A stretch of 64,000 bases of DNA from contig NZ_LMKQ01000001.1 in NCBI RefSeq assembly GCF_001421565.1, positions 59,277 through 123,276 of the forward strand. Direction: 5' to 3'. Origin of the DNA: Agromyces sp. Leaf222. GTDB lineage: Bacteria; Actinomycetota; Actinomycetes; Actinomycetales; Microbacteriaceae. Positions 33,143-41,766 of the stretch are shown here, piece by piece; positions within the stretch are counted from its first letter, which is position 1; each line of letters opens with the position of its first letter. Below the pieces are notes generated by a model. It was not told the DNA's origin, did not search any database, and worked only from the letters and a program-made list of their open reading frames with translations. A program made the translations under genes and the position numbers.

Positions 33143-34426
33143 TCAGGCGGTCGGCGGGCAGGCCGCCTGCTCGTTCATCCTCGTCGTCGCCTGCTCGAGC
33201 GACCACGGGAGCTCGACGAGCGGGGCCTCGGCGCCGGCCGCGGCATCCGCCTTCGACCCGATGGAGGCCAGCGCGAACGCCGCCTCGCGCGCGAACGCAT
33301 CCGACGAGGTCGAGTTGTTCAGCACGAGCACGACGGTCAACCCCGACTTCGGGTCGGTGAGCGCCGCCGTCAGCATGCCGGCGGTCTCGCTCACGTCGCC
33401 GCGCATCGGGCCGTACGAAGCGCCGCCGATGCCGGCGCCGTACCAGGAGGGCGCCGAGCCGGCGAGCGGCTGCAGCTTCCACTGGTCGGCCTTCGTGCTC
33501 TTCGACAGCAGCGCACCGGTGGCGAACGCCTCGCTGAACACCTGCAGGTCGTCGAGCGTGGTCGTCGCGCCGGCGGCCTCGGCCCCCATCGTGCTCGACT
33601 GGTCGGACTGGTCGAGCCTCGCCGCGCAGTCGGGCTTGCCGTCCTCACCGATCGCCGCGGCATAGGCGCCGAGCAGTCCGCTGCCGGTGGCGTCGGGCGG
33701 GGGGATCGACGTGTCCTCGATGCCGAGCGGCTCGAACACGTACTGCTCCGCGAGGTCGGCCCATGACCTGCCGGTGTGGCGCTGGAGGCCCATCGCGGCC
33801 AGCAGCACGCCCGTGCGGGACTCCCGCACGGCGGTGCCGGGGGCGTCCGTTCGGTCGAGGCCCATGCCCGCAGCGACGAGCTCGTTGTCGGACCAGGTGC
33901 GCTGGGGGTTCGCCACGAAGATGCGCTCGAGGTCGCGGTAGTAGTCCGCGATGCCCGAGGTGTGGCGACACAGCTGCTCGTAGGTGATGTCGCCGAGCGA
34001 GGGGATCCAGTCGACGTCCTCGCCGATCTCGTCGCTCAACTCGAGCTGGCCCTCGTCGACGAGCTTCAGCATGATCGCGCAGGTCACCTCGGACGTGAGC
34101 GTGCCCATGCGGAACGGGGTGTCGGTGGTCACCGGCGCGGCGCCCTCGTCGAACGAGACGGTTCCGGATGCCGCGGTCCACTCCCCCGCCCACGGCGCCC
34201 ACACGCCGGCGATGCCGCCGCTCGAACCGCTCAGCGCGATCGCCTGCTCGAGCACGCCCTGGAGCGCGTCGCCCGTCTCGGTGCTGAGCGCGGCGTCGAC
34301 TGGATCGAACTGCGCTGCCGGATCGGCGGGGCCGAATGAGCACCCCTGCAGGCCGATCGAGAGCGCGACGAGGCTTGCGGCGGCGATACCCCATCGCCGT
34401 CGCCGATTCCCCCGGCGAGCAGCCAC
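33143..34426 (-). CDS. Beta-lactamase-fold lipoprotein lacking catalytic motifs
   Basis: 427 aa. Signal peptide with lipobox LQGC (Cys29), then a class C beta-lactamase/DD-peptidase-like domain recognisable from [22 protein letters not shown] (given as the region around residues 105-126) and HTSGIADYY. The expected S-x-x-K is replaced by TLTS (residues 109-112), the Y-x-N position reads ESR, and no HxG/KTG motif is seen. It is therefore probably an inactive, surface-anchored binding or structural protein, not a resistance enzyme. Start GTG 34426. Confidence 0.8.
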   Translation of the reverse strand: MAARRGNRRRRWGIAAASLVALSIGLQGCSFGPADPAAQFDPVDAALSTETGDALQGVLEQAIALSGSSGGIAGVWAPWAGEWTAASGTVSFDEGAAPVTTDTPFRMGTLTSEVTCAIMLKLVDEGQLELSDEIGEDVDWIPSLGDITYEQLCRHTSGIADYYRDLERIFVANPQRTWSDNELVAAGMGLDRTDAPGTAVRESRTGVLLAAMGLQRHTGRSWADLAEQYVFEPLGIEDTSIPPPDATGSGLLGAYAAAIGEDGKPDCAARLDQSDQSSTMGAEAAGATTTLDDLQVFSEAFATGALLSKSTKADQWKLQPLAGSAPSWYGAGIGGASYGPMRGDVSETAGMLTAALTDPKSGLTVVLVLNNSTSSDAFAREAAFALASIGSKADAAAGAEAPLVELPWSLEQATTRMNEQAACPPTA

Positions 34427-34482
34427 ATGCCCCCCTAGCTGTGTCTCGTCGAGATTCTAACCCGACGCGGCCGGGCAAACGA

Positions 34483-35784
34483 TCAGGAAGCCGAGCCGAT
34501 CTCCCGGTGGGCCCCCGACATGAAGCGTTCGACCGCCGGATCGACGATGATGTCGCTCGGCCGCAGCGGCCGGCTGAGGTAGAGCCCGTCGAGCGTGGTG
34601 AGGCGGCTGAGCGCGACGTACGTCTGGCCCGGGCTGAAGACCCGCGGCCCCAGGTCGACGATCGCGGTGTCGTAGCTGGCGCCCTGCGACTTGTGGATCG
34701 TGACCGCCCACGCGAGCCGCAGCGGGAACTGCGTGAACTCCGCCACGATCTGCCGCTCGAGCTTCTTACGCGCCGGATCCCAGGTGTACTTGTACTTCTC
34801 CCAGGTGGCGGGCTCGACCTCGTGCTCGTCGCCGTCGACCTCGACGCGCAGCTCGCGATCGAGCCGGGTGACGGTGCCGATGGTGCCGTTCACCCACCGC
34901 TGGCCGTCTGGGCCGATGGCGGTGTCGTTGCGCAGGAACATGACCTGGGCGCCCACCTTGAGCTCCAGACGTTCGTCGGCCGGGTACGCCCGGCCGCCGA
35001 AGTCGCCGGTGACCTCGGCGGCGTTCGCCTTGGAGTGCCCCGGCAGCCGGTGCAGCTGGCTCGCGTTGATGCGGTTGACCGTGCCGTTCGTCGTCGCGAG
35101 CGTGATCGCGCCGTGCTCGGGCAGCGGGCGGCGGGCGCCGATGCCGTTCAGCACCCCGGCGATCTCGGCCGTGACCATGCCGTGGCGCACCGCGTTCAGC
35201 ATGTGCTTGAACTCGGCGTCGTGCTGGCGGTGCACCTCGCCGAGCTCGAAGATGCGCAGGTCGGTCTCGTGCCACACCTTCGCGTCGAAGAACCACATCG
35301 AGTCGTAGGTGTCGGCGAAGTAGGCCCGTTCGTCGCCGTCGCCCGGCACGGGGGCGAGCTGGTAGGGGTCGCCGAACAGCACGACCTGCACCCCGCCGAA
35401 CGGCTCGTGCCTGCGCTGCCTCGCCTGCCGCAGCGCGCGGTCCATGGCGTCCATCAGGTCGGCGTTGACCATCGAGATCTCGTCGATCACGAGGGTGTCC
35501 ATCGCGTTGAGGATCTTGCGCACGGCGTCGTTCTGGTCGATCTGCTGGTCGGCGATGACCCCGATCGGCAGGCGGAACAGCGAGTGGATCGTCTGCCCGC
35601 CGACGTTCAGCGCCGCGACGCCGGTGGGGGCGCAGATCACGATCTGCTTCTGCGTGTTGAAGTTCAGGTGGTTGAGCAGCGTCGACTTGCCGGTGCCGGC
35701 ACGACCCGTGACGAAGACGTGGTCGCGCGTGCCCTCGATCGCCTCGAAGACCGCGGTCTGCTCGCGCGTGAGAGAGGGGGGCAC
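34483..35784 (-). CDS. PIF1-like ATP-dependent DNA helicase
   Basis: 433 aa. Walker A VTGRAGTGKST near residue 28, Walker B LVIDEISMV, GDPYQLAPV (motif III), and C-terminal TIHKSQGASYD and YVALSRLTTLDGLYL (motifs V and VI) define the PIF1/RecD-type SF1B helicases. Cytoplasmic; likely unwinds DNA at forks or structured DNA. I take GTG 35784, which has GGAGA 8 nt upstream; the longer frame begins inside a large palindrome (35885-35909). Confidence 0.92.
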   Translation of the reverse strand: MPPSLTREQTAVFEAIEGTRDHVFVTGRAGTGKSTLLNHLNFNTQKQIVICAPTGVAALNVGGQTIHSLFRLPIGVIADQQIDQNDAVRKILNAMDTLVIDEISMVNADLMDAMDRALRQARQRRHEPFGGVQVVLFGDPYQLAPVPGDGDERAYFADTYDSMWFFDAKVWHETDLRIFELGEVHRQHDAEFKHMLNAVRHGMVTAEIAGVLNGIGARRPLPEHGAITLATTNGTVNRINASQLHRLPGHSKANAAEVTGDFGGRAYPADERLELKVGAQVMFLRNDTAIGPDGQRWVNGTIGTVTRLDRELRVEVDGDEHEVEPATWEKYKYTWDPARKKLERQIVAEFTQFPLRLAWAVTIHKSQGASYDTAIVDLGPRVFSPGQTYVALSRLTTLDGLYLSRPLRPSDIIVDPAVERFMSGAHREIGSAS

Positions 35785-35884
35785 AGGGGATCTCCGGCTC
35801 GTCGGATCGGGGTCGTCGGCTGGCGGCGGCCGACGCGATCCCACTGTAACCGGGCGACGCAGGTTCGGCGCCGACCCCTCGTCG

Positions 35885-35909
35885 CGATGTGCACGGCCCG
35901 TGCACATCG
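35885..35909. promoter_or_regulatory. 25-bp perfect palindrome, probable operator
   Basis: CGATGTGCACGG, one central base, CCGTGCACATCG: a 12-1-12 perfect inverted repeat in the 235-nt spacer between the divergent helicase and membrane-protein genes. The core GTGCAC...GTGCAC is itself repeated. The binding protein is unknown. Confidence 0.65.
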
Positions 35910-36007
35910 GCGCATCCTGTGGACGAGCGGATGCCGCGGCGCAGCCGCGTGCGCCGGCTCGGGCCCGCTCGGGCGCACGCCTTCGGCCCGTGGCATCCGT
36001 CGCCGCT

Positions 36008-36013
36008 TAGAAT
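36008..36013 (+). promoter_or_regulatory. -10 element for leaderless transcript
   Basis: TAGAAT ends 6 nt before the GTG start at 36020. It places the transcription start at about the first base of the start codon, and no Shine-Dalgarno is visible. Confidence 0.6.
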
Positions 36014-36019
36014 GACGGG

Positions 36020-37075
36020 GTGACTGGCTCGGGGGTTCGAAGAGGCCGGCTCTCACCGCTGTCGATCGCCGGGTGGGCCGGGCTCGCCGTGCTGCTCGGA
36101 GGCGCGTTCCTCGCCGCGCTCGGCGGCCTCAACCAGACCACGTACGGCGCCGCGAACTTCGTCGAGCGCTACCTCGATGCGGTCGCCGACGACGACCTCG
36201 CCACGGCCATCACGACGCCGGGCGTCGCCCTCGACGACGAGGAGCTGACCGCCAGGTCGCTGCCGGCCGACGTCTCGACGGCGATGCTGAGATCGGGCGT
36301 CATCGAAGCCGGCCCAGAAGACGTCCGCATCGTCGACGACGTCGTGAACGACGACGGCACCCACACCGTCACGGCCAGCTACCGGCTCGACACGGCGATC
36401 CTGCAGACGGACTTCGCGGTGCGCGCCATCGACCCGCTCTACGGGCTCCTGAACCGCTGGGAGTTCGTCGAGAGCCCCATCGCCGTGATCGACGTCACCG
36501 CCGCGCACAACCCGCTGTTCACGGTGGGCGACCTCACGCTCGACACGCGCGCCCTGAAGTCGGGCGACGAGCTCACCGCGTTCACGCAGACCGCGCCGTA
36601 CCTCGCGATCGCGCCGGCGGCCTACGAGTTCGGGTACTCCGACACGCTCGTCTCCGCGGTGCCGGTGCCGGTCACCGCCGAGCTCGGGTCGCGGGTCGCG
36701 GTGACCGTCGACGCGCAGCCCACCGCCGACTTCGTCAAGCGCGTGCAGACGCAGGTCGACGCCTACCTCGACGGCTGCGCGACGCAGCCCGTGCTGCAGC
36801 CGTCCGACTGCCCGTTCGGCATCGAGATCGACGACCGCGTGCTCGGCGTGCCCGCCTGGTCGATCGTCGACTACCCCGACGTGACGCTCACGGCGGGCGA
36901 CACCGCGTTCGACATGCCCCCGACCGACGGCATGGCGCACATCTCCGTCGAGGTGCAGTCGCTCTTCGACGGCGAGATCTCGCAGCTCGAGGAGGACCGG
37001 CCGTTCAAGCTCGCCCTCAGCGCGACGATCCGCCCCGACGACAGCATCGCGATCCAGCTGAAGCAGACCGACTAG
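36020..37075 (+). CDS. Membrane-anchored protein of unknown function
   Basis: 351 aa. One N-terminal helix (about 17-40, IAGWAGLAVLLGGAFLAAL) anchors a large extracytoplasmic domain rich in Asp and beta strands; two cysteines (in DGCAT and SDCPF) could form a disulfide outside the cell. NFVERYLDAVADDDLATA resembles the start of NTF2-like surface domains. No enzyme motif. Found alone with its own promoter. Confidence 0.8.
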   Translation: MTGSGVRRGRLSPLSIAGWAGLAVLLGGAFLAALGGLNQTTYGAANFVERYLDAVADDDLATAITTPGVALDDEELTARSLPADVSTAMLRSGVIEAGPEDVRIVDDVVNDDGTHTVTASYRLDTAILQTDFAVRAIDPLYGLLNRWEFVESPIAVIDVTAAHNPLFTVGDLTLDTRALKSGDELTAFTQTAPYLAIAPAAYEFGYSDTLVSAVPVPVTAELGSRVAVTVDAQPTADFVKRVQTQVDAYLDGCATQPVLQPSDCPFGIEIDDRVLGVPAWSIVDYPDVTLTAGDTAFDMPPTDGMAHISVEVQSLFDGEISQLEEDRPFKLALSATIRPDDSIAIQLKQTD

Positions 37076-37114
37076 GTCGGCTCTCCCGCCGCATCGAGCG
37101 CGGGGCCGGCCAGG

Positions 37115-37166
37115 GGCGCTCAGCCCTGCAGGCGGCGCTCAGCCCTGCAGGGGGCGCTCAGCCCTG
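37115..37166. repeat. Three 19-bp tandem repeats at the CopD-CtaG stop codon
   Basis: Units at 37115-37133 and 37134-37152 are GGCGCTCAGCCCTGCAGGC/G; the third (37153-37166) is partial. Each contains TCA, a minus-strand TGA. With a period of 19 the three stops fall in three different frames; the one in frame at 37158-37160 ends the gene. Confidence 0.9.
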
Positions 37167-39152
37167 TCGGTCGTGCTCGGCCATCGACGCGAGGCGTGCG
37201 TTGTAGGCCTCGAGCTCGGCGTCGCCCGTGCGGTCGGCATGGCGATCGCGCCGCTTCGACTCCTTCTGGTCGCTGCGCGACCACTGCACCGCGACCGTGA
37301 TCGCGAGCGCCACCGTCGGGATCTCGCCGATCGACCAGGCGAGGCCGCCGCCCATCTGCTGGTCGACGAGCGCGTCGGTGCCCCAGCCCATGGCGCCGTA
37401 CCAGTCGGCGAGCAGCAGGCCGGCGCTCGACATGATCGCCAGGCCGAAGAAGGCGTGCAGCGCCATCGTGCCGAGCAGCAGCACGAGCCGGAACGCGTAG
37501 GGCAGGCGGTACGGCACCGGGTCGATGCCGATGAGCGACTGCACGAAGAGGTACCCCGTGATGAGGAAGTGCACGATCATCCACTCGTGCCCGAGGTGGT
37601 CGACCATCGTCCACCGGAAGAGCGGCGAGTAGTAGAACACCCAGAGCGAGCCGGCGAACAGCAGCGCCGCGACGATCGGGTTGGCGATGAAGCCCGCGAA
37701 CCTCGAGTGCACGGCGAGCAGGATCCACTCGCGGCCTCCGCGCGAGCCGTCTTTCCTGACCCGGATCGCGCGCGCCGCGAGCGTCACCGGCGCGCCGGGC
37801 ACGAGCAGCACCGGCACGGCCATCGTCAGCACCATGTGCGCGGCCATGTGCGCCGAGAACAGGTACTGCTCGTAGGCGTTCACGCCGCCGTTGGTGATGT
37901 AGGCCAGCATCAGCATGCCCGCCACCCAGAGCACCGACCGGTACACGGGCCACTTGTCGCCGCGACGGTGCAGCCGCCACACGCCCGCCAGGTAGAAGAA
38001 GATGCCGAAGCCGCAGACCAGGATCCACAGCAGGTCGAGGTTCCACTCGGTGAAGTAGCGCCACATCTCGGGCCACGGCGGCAGGGGCTCGCCCGTGAGG
38101 ATCTCGGCGGGCGTCTGCGCGATGGTGCCCGGCTGCTCGGCGACCGGGGTCGCGGTGCGCGCGAGCGCGGCGGCCACGCCGGAGGCGATGCCCATGAACG
38201 CGAGCTCGGCGACCACGAGCACCCAGAACTCGGCGATGCGGGATGCCGGACGCCCGGCCTTGCCCGCCTCGGTCGCGCGCGACATCCGCCCGATGAGGTA
38301 ACGGCGCTGGATCGCCCCGAACCCGCCCAGCGCGAGCAGGGCCAGCAGCTTCACGATCACGAGCACGCCGTAGGGGGTGGTCAGCTGGTCCCACGTGCCG
38401 ATGCGGAGCGCGGCGTTCGCGTACCCCGACACCGCGACGACGATGAAGCAGATGAGGGCGACGGTCGAGTACCGCGCCAGCACGATCGGAAGGCGCGCGC
38501 CGTCGAGCTCGCGGCGCAGCAGCACGATCGTGAGCAGGCCGCCGAGCCAGACGGCCGCGAAGATCAGGTGCAGGCCGAGCGACGTGATCGCCGCGCTGTG
38601 GCCCGCGGTGCCCGCCGAGTGGCCCTGCTGCGCCATCGGCACGAGGGCGACGACCGAGAGCACGGTCACGAAGACGAGCGCGGTGTGGTTGCGCACGGCG
38701 AAGCAGAGCACGGTCACCGCGGCGCCGACGAGCGTCGTCGTGAGCCACGACTGGCCGAGCGGGATCGTCGTGAGGAACTGCCCGATCTGCGCGCCGAACG
38801 TGTCGCCGAAGCTCAGCGGCACGCCCGTGACCACGAGGAAGGTGAGCAGGCCCGTGACGGCGCTGGCCACGGTGAACACCGCAGCGGATGCCGCGGCCGC
38901 GTCGAGTGCGACATCGAACTCGCGCTGCTTCGGGGTCAGCGCCCACACCGCGAGCACGAGCGCGCCGATCATGCCGGCGGCGCCGAGGTTCACGAACAGC
39001 TTCGAGATCGGCAGGCCCCACCGGGCCATGGGCCCTGGATCCTGGATCAGCTGCGGAGCGGCTCCCCCGCCGTACGCGAGCGCCGCGATCGTCGCCGCGA
39101 CGGCGACGAGGATGAGGACGGCGGGGCCGAACACGCGGACGGAGCGGGGCAC
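37158..39152 (-). CDS. CopD-CtaG fusion membrane protein
   Basis: 664 aa. The N-terminal ~300 residues are a CopD-like copper-resistance domain (FVNLGAAGMIGALVL, HLIFAAVWLGGLLTIVLL, LLALGGFGAIQRRYL), and the C-terminal ~300 a CtaG_caa3 domain (FSAHMAAHMVLTMAVPVLLVPGAPV, quoted here only in pieces: SAHMAAHM, VPVLLVPGAP). About fourteen helices. CtaG-type proteins assist copper insertion into cytochrome oxidase and CopD is linked to copper uptake, so the fusion likely handles copper at the membrane. The window also encodes CopA-CopZ 5 kb away. Confidence 0.92.
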   Translation of the reverse strand: MPRSVRVFGPAVLILVAVAATIAALAYGGGAAPQLIQDPGPMARWGLPISKLFVNLGAAGMIGALVLAVWALTPKQREFDVALDAAAASAAVFTVASAVTGLLTFLVVTGVPLSFGDTFGAQIGQFLTTIPLGQSWLTTTLVGAAVTVLCFAVRNHTALVFVTVLSVVALVPMAQQGHSAGTAGHSAAITSLGLHLIFAAVWLGGLLTIVLLRRELDGARLPIVLARYSTVALICFIVVAVSGYANAALRIGTWDQLTTPYGVLVIVKLLALLALGGFGAIQRRYLIGRMSRATEAGKAGRPASRIAEFWVLVVAELAFMGIASGVAAALARTATPVAEQPGTIAQTPAEILTGEPLPPWPEMWRYFTEWNLDLLWILVCGFGIFFYLAGVWRLHRRGDKWPVYRSVLWVAGMLMLAYITNGGVNAYEQYLFSAHMAAHMVLTMAVPVLLVPGAPVTLAARAIRVRKDGSRGGREWILLAVHSRFAGFIANPIVAALLFAGSLWVFYYSPLFRWTMVDHLGHEWMIVHFLITGYLFVQSLIGIDPVPYRLPYAFRLVLLLGTMALHAFFGLAIMSSAGLLLADWYGAMGWGTDALVDQQMGGGLAWSIGEIPTVALAITVAVQWSRSDQKESKRRDRHADRTGDAELEAYNARLASMAEHDRQG

Positions 39153-39235
39153 CGCACAAGCCTACGCGGCGCGGGGCCCCTGCCCGGCCACAGGTGGTTA
39201 CCCGCCCGCCGGGCGCCGCGTCGCGGAACGACGAA

Positions 39236-39261
39236 GGGCGCCCGGCCGAAGCCGGACGCCC
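39236..39261 (-). terminator. HU gene terminator
   Basis: On the minus strand GGGCGTCCGGC, loop TTCG, GCCGGGCGCCC: an 11-bp stem with a single mismatch and a stable UUCG tetraloop, followed by TTCGTCG. It starts 18 nt past the stop. Confidence 0.85.
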
Positions 39262-39278
39262 CTCGGGGTCGCGAAAGA

Positions 39279-39566
39279 CTACTTCGCGGCGGCCTTGAGC
39301 TTGGAGCCGGCCGAGACCTTCACCGAGTAGCCGGCCGGGATCTGGATCTCGGCGCCGGTCTGCGGGTTGCGGCCGGTACGGGCTGCACGGTGCGTGCGCT
39401 CGACGGCGAGCCAGCCCGGGATGGAGACCTTGGTGCCGGCGCCGACGGACTCGGCGAGAGCCTCGAAGAGACCGCCGAGAACGGCGTCGACGGTGGCCTG
39501 GCTCTGTCCGGTCGACGCTGCGACCTTCGCGACGAGCTCGGTCTTGTTGAGCGACTTGTCAGCCAT
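39279..39566 (-). CDS. hup: HU-family DNA-binding protein
   Basis: 95 aa nucleoid protein: MADKSLNKTELVAKVA, GQSQATVDAVLGG, beta-arm core GRNPQTGAEIQIPA and Lys/Ala C-terminus KLKAAAK. It is the short form without the mycobacterial Lys-rich tail. Dimeric, bends and compacts DNA. ATG 39566 has AGGAGG 5 nt upstream; open frame further upstream is not coding. Confidence 0.95.
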   Translation of the reverse strand: MADKSLNKTELVAKVAASTGQSQATVDAVLGGLFEALAESVGAGTKVSIPGWLAVERTHRAARTGRNPQTGAEIQIPAGYSVKVSAGSKLKAAAK

Positions 39567-39835
39567 TGAATGTCCTCCTCGGACGTTCGCTGTTCTGTAC
39601 AGCATCTTGTGAGTTCTCGGGAACGATCGTTCAACCGCCCCCGTGGCCGATCGGGCCGCCTCGAATGTAGCAGAGAAGCCCGGAAACTCGCGGATTTCCA
39701 GCCTTTTCGGGCACGGATGTCCCGGCGTGTCGCTCCGTGACGACGCCCGCGGCGAACCGATCATGTCATTTCGGCACCCGCGCGGGACGCGCACTGCGCC
39801 CGCCCGCGGCATCCGTCGCCCTCACCCGGGTACGC

Positions 39836-39873
39836 CGAGAGGGGCGCCCCGGAAACCCGGGACGCCCCTCTCG
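39836..39873 (-). terminator. rpsN operon terminator
   Basis: CGAGAGGGGCG (39836-39846) pairs perfectly with CGCCCCTCTCG (39863-39873), with CCCGG/CCGGG inside. It begins 20 nt past rpsN on the minus strand. Confidence 0.85.
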
Positions 39874-39893
39874 ATGAAGCCTGGAGCTGTGTG

Positions 39894-40199
39894 TTACCAG
39901 CTCGACTTGGTGATGCCGGGCAGCTCGCCACGGTGCGCCATGTCACGGAAGCGGACGCGCGAGACGCCGAACTTCGTGAGGACACCGCGGGGGCGGCCGT
40001 CGATGGCGTCACGCGAACGCACGCGGATCGGCGATGCGTTGCGGGGCAGCTTCTGCAGGCCGACGCGAGCGGCCTCGCGGGACTCGTCGGTGCCGTTCGG
40101 GTCGACGAGGGCCTTCTTCAGCTCGAGGCGCTTGGCCGCGTAGCGGTCGACGATCACCTTGCGCTGCTCGTTGCGCGCGATCTTGCTCTTCTTCGCCAT
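39894..40199 (-). CDS. rpsN: 30S ribosomal protein S14 (zinc-free form)
   Basis: 101 aa, [14 protein letters not shown] to [13 protein letters not shown]. The long form without the CxxC zinc ribbon (no cysteines). Ribosome assembly at the 30S head. Last gene of rpmB-rpmG-rpsN, starting 2 nt after rpmG. Confidence 0.98.
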   Translation of the reverse strand: MAKKSKIARNEQRKVIVDRYAAKRLELKKALVDPNGTDESREAARVGLQKLPRNASPIRVRSRDAIDGRPRGVLTKFGVSRVRFRDMAHRGELPGITKSSW

Positions 40200-40201
40200 G
40201 T

Positions 40202-40369
40202 TTAGCGCTCCTCTCGGAAATCGACGTGCTTGCGGACCACCGGGTCGTACTTCTTGAGCACGAGACGGTCCGGGTTGTTGCGACGGTTCTTGCGGGTCAC
40301 GTACGTGAACCCGGTGCCGGCCGTCGAACGGAGCTTGATGATGGGACGGATGTCCTGCTGCTTCGCCAT
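40202..40369 (-). CDS. rpmG: 50S ribosomal protein L33 (zinc-free form)
   Basis: 55 aa, [18 protein letters not shown]...VDFREER. No cysteine, so the zinc-independent type. The ATG overlaps the rpmB stop as TAATG. Too short for many gene finders but certain from the sequence and operon. Confidence 0.97.
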   Translation of the reverse strand: MAKQQDIRPIIKLRSTAGTGFTYVTRKNRRNNPDRLVLKKYDPVVRKHVDFREER

Positions 40370-40605
40370 TAGATCTTCACCCCACGAGCCTGGATGTCCT
40401 TGACGACCGACTCGATGCCGCGGGCGTCGATCACCTTGATGCCCTTGGCGGACACGTTCAAGGTGACGCTACGACGGAGCGACGGCACGTAATAGGTCTT
40501 CCTCTGCACGTTCGGGTCGAAGCGGCGCTTCGTCCGGCGGTGCGAGTGCGAGATGTTGTGGCCGAAGCCGGGAACGGCTCCAGTCACCTGGCACACTGCT
40601 GCCAT
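40369..40605 (-). CDS. rpmB: 50S ribosomal protein L28
   Basis: 78 aa, [29 protein letters not shown]... Only one cysteine, so no zinc site. First gene of the operon; GGAGGAAAG lies 4-12 nt upstream of the start. A hairpin sits in the leader (40625-40642). I see no AT-rich Zur box upstream, unlike many zinc-free ribosomal-protein operons. Confidence 0.98.
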   Translation of the reverse strand: MAAVCQVTGAVPGFGHNISHSHRRTKRRFDPNVQRKTYYVPSLRRSVTLNVSAKGIKVIDARGIESVVKDIQARGVKI

Positions 40606-40624
40606 TGGTCTTTCCTCCAATACC

Positions 40625-40642
40625 GAGGGGCGGACGCCCCTC
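40625..40642 (-). promoter_or_regulatory. Hairpin in the rpmB leader
   Basis: GAGGGGCG and CGCCCCTC form a perfect 8-bp stem 20 nt upstream of rpmB. It is too close to the gene to be a terminator of something else; attenuation or ribosomal-protein feedback are possible. Confidence 0.5.
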
Positions 40643-40801
40643 CCAAGGTCTCTTGTCTGCTGACTTCCCACGCCGAAACCCGCGATTTCTCGCGCAGTTC
40701 GAAGGGGGATGGTCGCGGTCTGGGTAGTGGATGTACCCAGCCAAAGGAACAGCCTACCAGAGAGGCTGATCACGGCCGAATCGAGCGGCCGCGGGCGGGC
40801 G

Positions 40802-41518
40802 TCACGCCGAGGCGGCCGCGCCGTCAGGTGCGGCGTCGGCCGCCTCGCCGACCGCCTCGCCGACCGCACGCCGCGAGAGCAGGGCCGCGACGAGGAAGCA
40901 GAGCGCCCCGATGAGGGTGCCGAGGTTGGCCCAGAAGGCGCTCACCAGCGAGTCCGTCACGGGCACGACGTACGCGCCGATCGCCGAGACGGCGAACGCA
41001 ATCGAGCCGATCATGTTCAGCCAGGTGCCGTGCCACGAGCGGGCGTGCCGATCCCAGAGGTCTCCACGGTCCCGCGTCGCGACGATGGCGAAGGTGCTCG
41101 AGACGAGGAACGCCGCCGAGCCCCAGGCGTCGGGCCGCCAGCCCGCGCCGAGCCGGGTGGGGTCGGCCACCGCCGCGGCGAGCGCGGCGACCGTGCTCAG
41201 GTTGAAGAGCAGCGTGCCAGCGAACTGCACGGCCGCGGCCCACCAGTCCCACCGGTCGGCGCGGTTGGTTCCGCGGCGCGGCACGTGGCGGCCGCTGAGG
41301 CTCAGCTGCACGAACGCCGCGAGCGTGAAGAAGACCGACCCGACGACGAACGTGACGCCGGTGCCGACGGGCCCGGCCCATTCCGCGTAGAACGGGATCG
41401 CGCCCACGAGGAAGCACAGCGAGCCGATCGCGAAGCCCCAGGCCTCGCGGCGCAGCCTGAGCTGCCGCCGACCCGGGTCGGCGACCGCAGGAGGGCCGCT
41501 CGGGACATCCGCTCGCAT
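40802..41518 (-). CDS. Multi-pass membrane protein (YrhK-like)
   Basis: 238 aa with about six hydrophobic helices. [26 protein letters not shown] and [25 protein letters not shown] segments (seen as helices 1 and 5) resemble the small YrhK-like domain, which is duplicated or divergent here. Function unknown. ATG 41518 has AAGGG 9 nt upstream; a GTG at 41551 is possible. Confidence 0.75.
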   Translation of the reverse strand: MRADVPSGPPAVADPGRRQLRLRREAWGFAIGSLCFLVGAIPFYAEWAGPVGTGVTFVVGSVFFTLAAFVQLSLSGRHVPRRGTNRADRWDWWAAAVQFAGTLLFNLSTVAALAAAVADPTRLGAGWRPDAWGSAAFLVSSTFAIVATRDRGDLWDRHARSWHGTWLNMIGSIAFAVSAIGAYVVPVTDSLVSAFWANLGTLIGALCFLVAALLSRRAVGEAVGEAADAAPDGAAASA

Positions 41519-41766
41519 GCACCCAGCCCTTCGCCGCCGCGACAGCCGCACCGCCCACCCGGCACGGGAGCAGGAATCCGATGGGCCCCGCTGGCTCCAA
41601 CCCTAGCCATGCCGTCGCCGCGCGGACCGGATGTCTTGACGCCCCTCCCTCCGCAGGGCCACACTCGGGGATTGGGCCGTCTTCGGGGGAACGACACCCT
41701 GCCTCTGCCACTTCCCGGCGCGCTCTCATTCATGCACGACGCAGCCAGAAGCACGGGGGAACACTC

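Noticed and set aside
33143..34426. Antibiotic-resistance beta-lactamase
   Set aside because: The catalytic Ser, Lys and Tyr motifs are all absent.
37115..37166. CRISPR or attachment site
   Set aside because: Only three direct units with no spacer and no integrase nearby.
40625..40642. Zur box upstream of the ribosomal-protein operon
   Set aside because: The dyad is GC-only and does not resemble TGATAATNATTATCA; the true Zur site is at znuA.
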